From positions 1 through 10,439 of the forward strand of contig CAZFSG010000045.1 of NCBI GenBank assembly GCA_964521665.1: 10,439 nucleotides of DNA. The letters are read 5' to 3'. The DNA is from JANXDG01 sp964521665 (GTDB lineage: Bacteria > Elusimicrobiota > Endomicrobiia > DTEH01). The notes beneath the pieces were generated by a model, which was given only the letters and a program-made list of their open reading frames with translations, did no database searches and was not told where the DNA came from. The position numbers and the translations under genes are program-made. Below, in pieces: positions 1 to 6,669 of the stretch (position 1 is the stretch's first letter; each line of letters opens with the position of its first letter).

Positions 1-1
1 T

Positions 2-2716
2 ATGAAAGAACTACCAAAAGCTTATAATCCAAAAGATACTGAAAAAAATATTTTAAACTTCTGGTTAGAAAAAAAGTTGTATCATGCAGAAATTGATAAT
101 TCTAAAAAACCTTTTGTTATTGTGATTCCACCTCCGAATATAACCGGTGCTCTTCATATGGGACACGCGTTGAATAATACACTACAAGATGTTATTATCC
201 GTGTTGCAAAAATGAGAGGATTCAACGCATTGTGGGTTCCAGGAACAGATCACGGTGGTATTGCTACACAGAATGTTGTTGAACGACTTTTACTTAAACA
301 AAATAAAACAAAACATGATTTAGGCAGAGAAAAATTTTTAGATTTTATGTGGAACTGGAGAAAAGAAACTGGTGATACAATACTTCATCAACTTAAATAC
401 TTAGGTTGTTTATGTGATTGGGACAGAACCAGGTTCACAATGGATGAAGTTTGTTCAAAAGCTGTATACAAAGCATTCAAAATTTTGTTTGAACAAGGAT
501 ATATTTATCGTGGAGAACGAATTGTAAACTGGTGTCCAAGATGTCAGACAGCACTTGCTGATATTGAAGTTGAATATAAAGAAGAAAAATCTTATCTCTG
601 GTATATAAAGTATCCGTTTAAAGATAAAAATGGGTATATTACAGTTGCAACAGTTCGTCCTGAAACAATGCTTGGTGATACAGCAGTAGCAGTAAATCCT
701 AAGGATGAAAGATATAAAAACTTAATAGGTAAAGAAATTGTCTTACCTTTAATGAACAGAATAATAAAAATTATTGCTGATGAAGTTGTAGAACCAGAAT
801 TTGGTACAGGTGCTGTAAAAGTAACTCCTGCACATGACCCAGCAGATTTTGATATTGCACAAAGACATAATTTAGAAATAATAAAAGTTATAGATGAAAA
901 TGGTAAAATGATAAATGTTGGTGTTTACAGTGGACTTGATAGGTTTGAATGTAGGAAAAAAGTTGTTGAAGATTTAAAACAACAAGGACTTTTAGAAAAA
1001 ATTGAAGACTATACACATAATGTAGGTATTTGTTATCGTTGTGGTACTGTTATTGAACCACTTACTTCAAAACAATGGTTTATAAAAATGAACGAAATCG
1101 CTAAAAAAGCTTATAATGCTATTTCTGAAGGTAAGGTTGTTTACTATCCTGAAGTTTATAAAGAATATACTTTAAGATGGCTTGAAAACATTAAAGATTG
1201 GTGTATCTCAAGACAAATCTGGTGGGGACATAGGATTCCTATATGGTATTGTGAAAATGAAACTTGCTCACCAATTGTTTCTGATATAAGACCACAAAAT
1301 TGTCCTCAATGTGGATCACAAAATTTAATACAAGACAACGATGTTTTAGATACATGGTTTTCATCAGCTTTATGGCCTTTTTCAGTGTTTAGTTGGGGTG
1401 TTGATGAAAACAATCCTGAATTAAATTATTTCTATCCAACACAGATTTTAGTTACAGGATATGAAATTTTATATCTTTGGGTTGCAAGAATGATTATGAT
1501 GGGGCTACATTTTTTAAACGAAGTACCGTTTAGAGAAGTGTATGTTCATGGTATAGTGCGAGATCTTCATGGTAAAAAAATGTCAAAATCTTTAGGCAAT
1601 GTCATAGATCCGCTTGATATCGTAGAAAAATATGGTACTGACGCATTAAGGTTTTCGTTGGTCTCATCAACAACTGCAGGAAGAGATATACATTTAGCTG
1701 AAGAAAGTTTTGTTTCATCAAGAAATTTTATGAACAAAATTTATAACATGGTACGTTTTATAATGTTGAACATTCAAGATGAAGATGGTGAAAATATAAA
1801 ATCTTGGATAAGAAATTTCTCGCTAAATTATACTGAACCAAACTTTGGTATTGCAGAACATTGGATTATGTATGAACTTAAAAATTTGGTCTTCAACATT
1901 AATGAACTTTATAAAAAATATATGTTAGGAAATATCGCAAACGAACTTTATGAATTCATATGGTTTAAATTTTGTGATTGGTATTTAGAAGTAGCAAAGA
2001 TAAACTTACAAAACAAAAACTTAAAAATTTGCACATTGGGTGTTTTAATTTTTGTTTTAGAAAAAATACTTAAGCTTCTTCATCCAATAACACCATTCTT
2101 CACAGAATATGTTTATCAAAACATAAAAAAGTTTTTACCTGAAGAAAAAGAAAGTATCCTTAAAACTTCGTTTACTACACAAAATGAAATAAAATTTGAT
2201 TATGATTTAGAAAAAGTTAAGTTTTTTGAATTAACAAAAAATATAATTTCGGAAATAAGAACTATACGGAATGAGTTTAAACTACAAAATAATTTAAAAC
2301 CAAACATAATCCTAACTGCTGAAAATGACAAAGTGATAGAAACATTAAAAAATTTCGTTTCTTACATCCAACGTCTTGCATTTGTTAATGAAATAACTTT
2401 TATAAACAAAACAAAACAAGAATTTCAAAAACCAAAACATTCATCAACAGCTGTGTTTGAAGTTACAAAAGAATATGGTACTGCAGAACTTTATGTACTT
2501 CTTGAAGGAATAATAGATTTTGATAAAGAAAAGAAACGTCTTGAAAAAGAAATTTCTGAAATCGAAAAATTTATTTCTGTATTACAACAAAAACTTAACA
2601 ATCAACAATTTTTAGCAAAAGCGCCGACAACAGAAGTTGAAAGGACAAAAGAGTTATATCAACTAAATACAGAAAAACTTAACAAATTAAAAAAAGTTTT
2701 AGCAGATATAGAATAA
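2..2716 (+). CDS. valS: Valyl-tRNA synthetase (ValRS)
   Basis: Charges tRNA-Val with valine in the cytoplasm (class Ia aminoacyl-tRNA synthetase with editing). At 904 aa it has the usual family length and looks complete. Visible landmarks: PPPNITGALHMGH at 43-55 (HIGH motif HMGH 52-55), GTDHGGIATQ at 81-90, and a CP1 editing domain with TVRPETMLGDTA (217-228) and AHDPADFD (277-284). Cysteine pairs C178/C181, C344/C347, C417/C422 and C434/C437 look like zinc ribbons. The WWGHRIPIWYC segment (407-417), the valine-type VARMIMMG (494-501) and KMSKS (526-530) follow. The last 65 or so residues are a Lys/Glu-rich coiled-coil arm typical of ValRS. The ATG at base 2 gives the expected N-terminus (MKELPKAYNP); its ribosome binding site lies outside the window. 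GTDHGG replaces the more common GTDHAG, a mild variant. Six bases after the stop the assembly gap begins, so the link to rph is not proven by contiguous sequence. Confidence 0.97.
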   Translation: MKELPKAYNPKDTEKNILNFWLEKKLYHAEIDNSKKPFVIVIPPPNITGALHMGHALNNTLQDVIIRVAKMRGFNALWVPGTDHGGIATQNVVERLLLKQNKTKHDLGREKFLDFMWNWRKETGDTILHQLKYLGCLCDWDRTRFTMDEVCSKAVYKAFKILFEQGYIYRGERIVNWCPRCQTALADIEVEYKEEKSYLWYIKYPFKDKNGYITVATVRPETMLGDTAVAVNPKDERYKNLIGKEIVLPLMNRIIKIIADEVVEPEFGTGAVKVTPAHDPADFDIAQRHNLEIIKVIDENGKMINVGVYSGLDRFECRKKVVEDLKQQGLLEKIEDYTHNVGICYRCGTVIEPLTSKQWFIKMNEIAKKAYNAISEGKVVYYPEVYKEYTLRWLENIKDWCISRQIWWGHRIPIWYCENETCSPIVSDIRPQNCPQCGSQNLIQDNDVLDTWFSSALWPFSVFSWGVDENNPELNYFYPTQILVTGYEILYLWVARMIMMGLHFLNEVPFREVYVHGIVRDLHGKKMSKSLGNVIDPLDIVEKYGTDALRFSLVSSTTAGRDIHLAEESFVSSRNFMNKIYNMVRFIMLNIQDEDGENIKSWIRNFSLNYTEPNFGIAEHWIMYELKNLVFNINELYKKYMLGNIANELYEFIWFKFCDWYLEVAKINLQNKNLKICTLGVLIFVLEKILKLLHPITPFFTEYVYQNIKKFLPEEKESILKTSFTTQNEIKFDYDLEKVKFFELTKNIISEIRTIRNEFKLQNNLKPNIILTAENDKVIETLKNFVSYIQRLAFVNEITFINKTKQEFQKPKHSSTAVFEVTKEYGTAELYVLLEGIIDFDKEKKRLEKEISEIEKFISVLQQKLNNQQFLAKAPTTEVERTKELYQLNTEKLNKLKKVLADIE

Positions 2717-2722
2717 GAAAAT

Positions 2723-2822
2723 NNNNNNNNNNNNNNNNNNNNNNNNNNNNNNNNNNNNNNNNNNNNNNNNNNNNNNNNNNNNNNNNNNNNNNNNNNNNNN
2801 NNNNNNNNNNNNNNNNNNNNNN
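2723..2822. other. Assembly gap of 100 Ns
   Basis: Exactly 100 consecutive N bases. A round 100 is a common placeholder for a gap of unknown length in scaffolds, so the true distance between valS and rph is unknown. The reading frame of rph is open from base 2824 to its first visible ATG, which suggests that the gap hides the rph start and perhaps other sequence. Confidence 0.98.
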
Positions 2823-2853
2823 TAGAGAAACTAAAAGATTTATTAAAAATTTT

Positions 2854-3561
2854 ATGAGACCAATAAAAATTATACGTAAATACAACAAGTTTGCCTTAGG
2901 ATCATGTTTATTTTGTATGGGTAATACACAAGTTCTTTGTAACGCTACTATACAACAAAGTCAACCACCACATTTAAAAGGAACAAATTCTGGTTGGATC
3001 ACTGCAGAATATTTTATGTTACCACAATCATCTTCACAACAAAGAAATCCTAGACAACAACAACTAACATCTGGTAGAACAAAAGAAATTTCTCGGATAA
3101 TAGGTCGTTCGTTAAGAGCAGTTGTTGATTTAAATCTTTTAGGACCAAACACTATAATAATTGACTGTGATGTGTTACAAGCAGATGGTGGGACAAGGAC
3201 TGCTGCTATAAATGGTGCATTTGTTGCATTATATGAATTGTGTACAAAACTTATAAAAGATAATGTTTTATCAACAAACCCAATAAAAAAATTTTTAGGA
3301 AGTATCTCTGTTGGAATAGTAAATGGTAAAAAAGTAGTTGATTTATGTCAACAAGAGGATAACAATGCTGAAGTTGACATGGTGGTTGTTATGACAGAAG
3401 ATAAAGAATTAGTTGAACTACAATACACTGCTGAAAAAAAACTTTATGATTTAAAAATCTTGCCACAACTTATTGACATAGCTTGGGATAACATATCTAA
3501 AATAATCTCTTTACAAAAAAATTTGTTGTTTTCTACAAAAAACACAATTTCTTATAAATGA
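2854..3561 (+). CDS. rph: Ribonuclease PH, N-terminus probably in the gap
   Basis: Phosphate-dependent 3'-5' exoribonuclease that trims tRNA 3' ends in the cytoplasm. Residues numbered from the ATG at 2854: GNTQVLCNATI (23-33), GWITAEYFMLP (47-57), SGRTKEISRIIGRSLR (73-88, with phosphate-binding Arg75), DCDVLQADGGTRTAAINGA (104-122), SVGIVNGK (152-159) and AEVDMVVVMTED (172-183). Asp169 and Asp175 match the metal-binding aspartates of the E. coli enzyme. The 235 aa run a few residues short at the front: family members begin 10-11 residues before the RPI/RPV motif, whereas here that motif starts at residue 2. The frame is open upstream through RETKRFIKNF to the gap, resembling the family's R-x-D-G-R start, and no Shine-Dalgarno precedes the ATG. 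The true start is therefore probably inside the gap. The usual QGTAEG motif near the C-terminus reads QYTAEK (190-195). It overlaps pyrF by ATGA. Confidence 0.93.
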   Translation: MRPIKIIRKYNKFALGSCLFCMGNTQVLCNATIQQSQPPHLKGTNSGWITAEYFMLPQSSSQQRNPRQQQLTSGRTKEISRIIGRSLRAVVDLNLLGPNTIIIDCDVLQADGGTRTAAINGAFVALYELCTKLIKDNVLSTNPIKKFLGSISVGIVNGKKVVDLCQQEDNNAEVDMVVVMTEDKELVELQYTAEKKLYDLKILPQLIDIAWDNISKIISLQKNLLFSTKNTISYK

Positions 3562-4253
3562 AATCAAAAATTGTCATTGCACTTGATACAGATATAGACA
3601 AAGCAAAATTTATTATAAAAAAATCAGAAAAATATAATTTTGAAATTTTTAAAATTGGTCATTTACTTTTTGATACTCATCCTGAGATTATAAACTATAT
3701 TACTTTGAGGGGACTTAAAGTTATCCTTGATTTAAAATTTCATGATATTCCTTCTGTGATATCAAAAGCTGTTAAATCCGTTTTACAAAAATATAAAATT
3801 TTTGCGTTCACAGTGCATTCTTTAGGTGGGAAACAAATGCTGGATGAAGTTGTAAAAACAGTTCAAGAGTTTAAAGAAAAACCAATAATTTTTGCTGTAA
3901 CAATACTAACAAGTTTGTTAGATAAAGATTTAAACTTATTAGGATTTAGGAAAAAAACAAAATCTACTGTGTTAAACTTAGCAAAGTTAGCAAAAAGTTG
4001 TGGTGTTGACGGTGTTGTATGTTCACCAAAAGAAGTAAAATTTATAAAACAAACTTGTGGTAAAAACTTTTTGACATTAGTTCCTGGTGTTTCTATAAGC
4101 AACTTAAGTAAAGCAACTGATCAACAAAGAACTTCTTCTATAAAAGAAATTATAAATTCTGAAGCAGATTTTATAGTAGTTGGCAGAAGTATATACGAAT
4201 CAGAAGATGTTGAATCCGCTCTACAATATTTGTATAATTTAATTAATAGTTGA
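3558..4253 (+). CDS. pyrF: Orotidine 5'-phosphate decarboxylase
   Basis: Converts OMP to UMP, the last step of de novo pyrimidine synthesis (cytoplasmic, TIM barrel). At 231 aa it has the normal length for the short bacterial group. Active-site and ligand residues are in place: ALD10 at the end of strand 1, FKIG with Lys32, the catalytic LDLKFHDIP motif (57-65) with Asp58, Lys60 and Asp63, VHS at 86-88, LVPGVS at 174-179, DQQR at 188-191 with Arg191, and VVGRSI at 207-212 with Arg210. The start ATG overlaps the rph stop as ATGA (3558-3561). No Shine-Dalgarno is visible upstream, so translation is probably coupled to rph. No other pyrimidine gene lies nearby. The gene is followed by an odd phased spacer before dnaX. 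Confidence 0.96.
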   Translation: MKSKIVIALDTDIDKAKFIIKKSEKYNFEIFKIGHLLFDTHPEIINYITLRGLKVILDLKFHDIPSVISKAVKSVLQKYKIFAFTVHSLGGKQMLDEVVKTVQEFKEKPIIFAVTILTSLLDKDLNLLGFRKKTKSTVLNLAKLAKSCGVDGVVCSPKEVKFIKQTCGKNFLTLVPGVSISNLSKATDQQRTSSIKEIINSEADFIVVGRSIYESEDVESALQYLYNLINS

Positions 4254-4366
4254 GATTGTGGGTTTTGGGTTTGTTGAGTTATAGGGTTTATTGAGTTTTT
4301 AAACTATGAACTACTAATCAACCAATCCATAACCCACAACTCATAACCCTATAAACCTATATTAGT
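4254..4366. repeat. Phased, strand-switching intergenic spacer
   Basis: This whole pyrF-dnaX spacer is built from short related words. The left half (4254-4298) is G/T-rich with GGGTT or GAGTT starting at 4260, 4267, 4276, 4284 and 4293. The right half (4301-4360) is C/A-rich, with AAC or AAT steps at 4302, 4309, 4316, 4324, 4331, 4338 and 4345, that is, spaced 7 bases except once 8. The right half resembles the complement of the left. Exact inverted matches are TTGTGGGTT (4256-4264) with 4331-4339, TGAGTT (4275-4280) with 4338-4343, and TTATAGGGTT (4279-4288) with 4345-4354. The switch point is a near palindrome, AGTTTTTAAACT (4294-4305). The first and third pairings cross rather than nest, so this is not a plain hairpin. 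It could be a degenerate heptanucleotide repeat, a folded leader of dnaX, or a terminator for pyrF; function unknown. Confidence 0.6.
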
Positions 4367-6019
4367 ATGAGCTACTTAGTTTTAGCACGGAAATACAGAC
4401 CACAAAAATTTTCTGAAGTTATTGGTCAACAACATATTGTTTCTGTACTAAAAAACGCACTTAAAGCAAACAAGGTTTGGCATGCACTAATTTTTTCTGG
4501 CATGCGCGGGACTGGGAAAACATCTATTGCACGTATTTTAGCAAAAACTTTAAATTGTTTAAATCTTACAGAAGATTTTGAACCTTGTAATAAATGTGAT
4601 AATTGTATTGAGATAACACAAGGTACTTCTGTAGATGTTATAGAGATAGACGCAGCGTCAAACCGTGGTATTGACGATATTCGTTCACTAAGAGAGTCTG
4701 TAAAATATGTTCCTGTAAAATGCAAATATAAAGTTTATATAATTGATGAAGCACACCAAATAACAGACGCTGCATTTAACGCATTACTTAAGACACTTGA
4801 AGAACCGCCATCATATGTAATTTTTATTTTAGCAACAACAGAATTTAATGCGTTGCCATTAACAATTGTCTCAAGATGTCAAGTTTTTCATTTTAGGCCT
4901 GTGCCAACATCAGTTATTTTTAACCAACTAAAAAATGTTGTAATACAGGAAAACAAAAAAGATAAAATTACTGATGATGCTTTAAACCTTATTGCAGACC
5001 TTTCAACAGGTTCTGTCAGAGATGCATTAAGTTTGTTGGATCAAATTTTATCCCTTACTGAAGTTTATAATGTTGTTAATATAAGTATCGTTCGTCAAAT
5101 TTTAGGATATACATCTGTTGAAGTTGTTCACAAATATGTTGAACTTTTAACAACAGCACAACCTAAATTGTTGTTTGATTATATAAATGAGATTTACTAT
5201 TCTGGTATTGATTTATTACAGTTTTCTAAAGACCTGCTTGAATTTTTTCATCAGTTGTTGTACAAAAAAGTTTCTGATATAAACAGTTCTGTTTACAATG
5301 TTGATTTATTTAAAGATAAATTTTCAACAGAACAAGTTGTTGCTATTATCCAACAACTAATAAGATTATCTGAAGAAATCAAACGTGTTGAATATCCAAA
5401 AACATTGTTTGAAATTTATACATTAAGGTTAACACATCAATATAAAGAAATTGATGAACTTATAAAACTTATTGAACAACAAAAAGAAGTTCAACCAACA
5501 CAAATACAACAAACTCAACAAAGTTCTTTCGTCCAACCACAACTTAACTCAACTTACCAACTACAAAACAATCAAGTATCGTATCAACAAGAACAACAAA
5601 ATTTTCAACCAGAAGATTTCTGGCAAAAGTTGTTAGAAATAGTAAGGATTGAGAAACCATTGAGTTATCCTATATTAGCAGAATCTGAAGTTAGTTTATC
5701 TGATGATACTATGACAATTTTTTTGCCCAACAAATATCTTTTATTATCTTTGCAAATGCAAAATTTGAATTTAGAAAAAATTATAAAAGAAAATTTTGGT
5801 AAAACAATTAAAGTTTATTACGATGTAAAACAAAGCGAAAAAATGGTTTTCAAAGACACAACAGAACAGTTACAACAAAACCAACAACAAACTCAACAAA
5901 AAACTGTTATAATAAAACCTAAAAAAATCCAACAAACCGACCCTGTAGTAGAAAAAATATGTTCTATTTTTTCAGGAAAAATTGTTCAACAACATAAAAA
6001 AGAGGATAACATACAATGA
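4367..6019 (+). CDS. dnaX: DNA polymerase III subunit tau/gamma
   Basis: ATPase of the clamp-loader complex, which loads the beta sliding clamp and ties the replicative polymerase to the helicase. The N-terminus LARKYRPQKFSEVIGQ is typical of DnaX. The AAA+ core shows Walker A GMRGTGKTS (45-53, Lys51/Thr52), a zinc site of C64, C74, C77 and C80, Walker B IIDEAH (125-130), sensor 1 region ATTE (156-159), the SRC arginine finger (169-171) and sensor 2 GSVRDA (215-220). Domain III follows to about 365. Residues 370-416 and 501-523 form two Gln-rich linkers (runs such as QQNQQQTQQ), separated by a folded segment at about 417-495. The end, DPVVEKICSIFSGKIV, resembles the conserved C-terminal motif of many DnaX proteins. 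At 550 aa it is a tau-length product. The first linker residue of Walker A is Met rather than the usual Pro. No Shine-Dalgarno is visible before the ATG. It overlaps the next gene by ATGA. Confidence 0.96.
   Translation: MSYLVLARKYRPQKFSEVIGQQHIVSVLKNALKANKVWHALIFSGMRGTGKTSIARILAKTLNCLNLTEDFEPCNKCDNCIEITQGTSVDVIEIDAASNRGIDDIRSLRESVKYVPVKCKYKVYIIDEAHQITDAAFNALLKTLEEPPSYVIFILATTEFNALPLTIVSRCQVFHFRPVPTSVIFNQLKNVVIQENKKDKITDDALNLIADLSTGSVRDALSLLDQILSLTEVYNVVNISIVRQILGYTSVEVVHKYVELLTTAQPKLLFDYINEIYYSGIDLLQFSKDLLEFFHQLLYKKVSDINSSVYNVDLFKDKFSTEQVVAIIQQLIRLSEEIKRVEYPKTLFEIYTLRLTHQYKEIDELIKLIEQQKEVQPTQIQQTQQSSFVQPQLNSTYQLQNNQVSYQQEQQNFQPEDFWQKLLEIVRIEKPLSYPILAESEVSLSDDTMTIFLPNKYLLLSLQMQNLNLEKIIKENFGKTIKVYYDVKQSEKMVFKDTTEQLQQNQQQTQQKTVIIKPKKIQQTDPVVEKICSIFSGKIVQQHKKEDNIQ
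5999..6005 (+). promoter_or_regulatory. Ribosome binding site of the NIL-ferredoxin gene
   Basis: AAAGAGG lies inside the last codons of dnaX, 10 bases before the ATG at 6016. It is the only clear Shine-Dalgarno on the + strand in this window, and it supports this start and translation from the dnaX message. Confidence 0.55.
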
Positions 6020-6435
6020 CAAAACATGAAATTTCACGAAAACTTGTCCTAAAATTTCCAAAACAACTTATTGACAGACCTATTGTATACCATCTTGTTA
6101 AAGATTACAATCTTATGATAAACATTCTTAAAGCAAGTATACAACCTGATGCTGAAGGAATCTTAGTTTTAGAACTTTCAGGTAAAAAAATTGATTTTGA
6201 TAACGGAATACATTTTTTGAAAAAACTCGGTATTGAGATACAACCATTGAGTAAAGATATAAAATTTGATGAAAAAATTTGTTATCATTGTGGTGTTTGT
6301 ATTCCTATATGTCCAGTAGGTGCGCTAAAAATGGATAAAGAAACATATCTTGTAAGTTTTGATAAATCAAAATGTATAGCATGTGAATTATGTATAAAAG
6401 TTTGTCCACCAAAAGCTATCAAGTTGGTGATTTAG
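6016..6435 (+). CDS. NIL domain / 2x[4Fe-4S] ferredoxin-like protein
   Basis: A 139 aa cytoplasmic iron-sulfur protein. Residues about 6-80 form a NIL domain (Pfam NIL family, also found at the C-terminus of MetN); the signature is literally present as INILKASI (35-42), followed by EGILVLELSG. Residues 85-139 hold two [4Fe-4S] motifs of the CxxCxxCxxxCP type: C89, C92, C95, C99 and C120, C123, C126, C130. This architecture matches the MA1822-type protein of Methanosarcina, which works with a COG1900/DUF39 protein in making homocysteine from aspartate semialdehyde and sulfide. The start overlaps the dnaX stop by ATGA and has its own ribosome binding site (5999-6005). The next gene downstream is a COG2122 family member, linked to the same sulfur route. 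The role in homocysteine synthesis is inferred from family and neighbour. A general electron-transfer ferredoxin is the alternative. Confidence 0.88.
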   Translation: MTKHEISRKLVLKFPKQLIDRPIVYHLVKDYNLMINILKASIQPDAEGILVLELSGKKIDFDNGIHFLKKLGIEIQPLSKDIKFDEKICYHCGVCIPICPVGALKMDKETYLVSFDKSKCIACELCIKVCPPKAIKLVI

Positions 6436-6480
6436 TTTTTTTTCCAACAAATTCTTTTATATCAAGAAGTCCATTTGCGA

Positions 6481-6644
6481 AAACACCGAGAGTGTGTAGT
6501 ATAAACACACCCCTGTGGGTTCCCTCTTACTAAAGAGGAGTTACTTTCTTTTTAGGGAAAAAGAAAGTTAACCAAAGAAAAACGCCACGTCCCCTCTATC
6601 AAGAGGAGGATGCGAAAGCAGCCAGGAGTGTGTTTTACATCCTC
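6481..6644. repeat. Multi-hairpin, MITE-like repeat element
   Basis: The 234-base stretch between the NIL-ferredoxin gene and the next real start contains a dense cluster of inverted repeats. They are GTGTGT/ACACAC (6492-6497 with 6505-6510), CCTCTT/AAGAGG (6523-6528 with 6533-6538), a perfect 11-bp stem ACTTTCTTTTT with loop AGGG (6543-6568), CCTCT/AGAGG (6593-6597 with 6602-6606), and GAGGATG/CATCCTC (6606-6612 with 6638-6644). The core is bounded by an imperfect inverted repeat, AAACACAC[C/T]CCTG, at 6503-6515 and on the other strand at 6623-6635, giving a unit of about 133 bases. GAGTGTGT occurs directly at 6490-6497 and 6626-6633. It is locally richer in G+C than its surroundings and encodes no transposase. 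This looks like a non-autonomous mobile or REP-like element. Copies elsewhere cannot be seen from this window, so the exact ends are uncertain. Confidence 0.55.
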
Positions 6645-6669
6645 ATCTTTTTATTATCACGATTATTGT

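Noticed and set aside
2679..2888. Minus-strand open frame spanning the N gap
   Set aside because: A third or more of it is undefined sequence and the rest lies antisense to valS and rph. It is an artefact of the gap.
4426..4725. Antisense open frames within dnaX, and similarly at 2961-3152 (rph), 3863-4102 (pyrF), 6735-6998 (COG2122 gene) and 7473-7874 (rimO)
   Set aside because: Each lies wholly or almost wholly opposite a well-supported gene with clear family motifs, and none has a recognisable product or ribosome binding site.
5921..5927. A7 run in dnaX as a possible programmed frameshift site making a gamma subunit
   Set aside because: It lies at about residue 519, so slippage would remove only the last 30 residues rather than produce a gamma-length protein. 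There is no clear stimulating hairpin or upstream Shine-Dalgarno-like element.
6423..6448. GTTGG/CCAAC pairing around the NIL-ferredoxin stop with a T8 run as a terminator
   Set aside because: The stem is 5 bp with a 16-base loop and the T run sits in the loop, not after the stem, so it does not have intrinsic terminator geometry.
6419..6525. Minus-strand open stretch of about 35 codons ending in TGA at 6419-6421, with a protein-like tail such as GLLDIKEFVGKK
   Set aside because: It has no clear start or ribosome binding site, lies partly in the repeat element and overlaps the end of the NIL-ferredoxin gene. A stop-free run of this length is expected by chance. It might be a gene remnant but cannot be supported.
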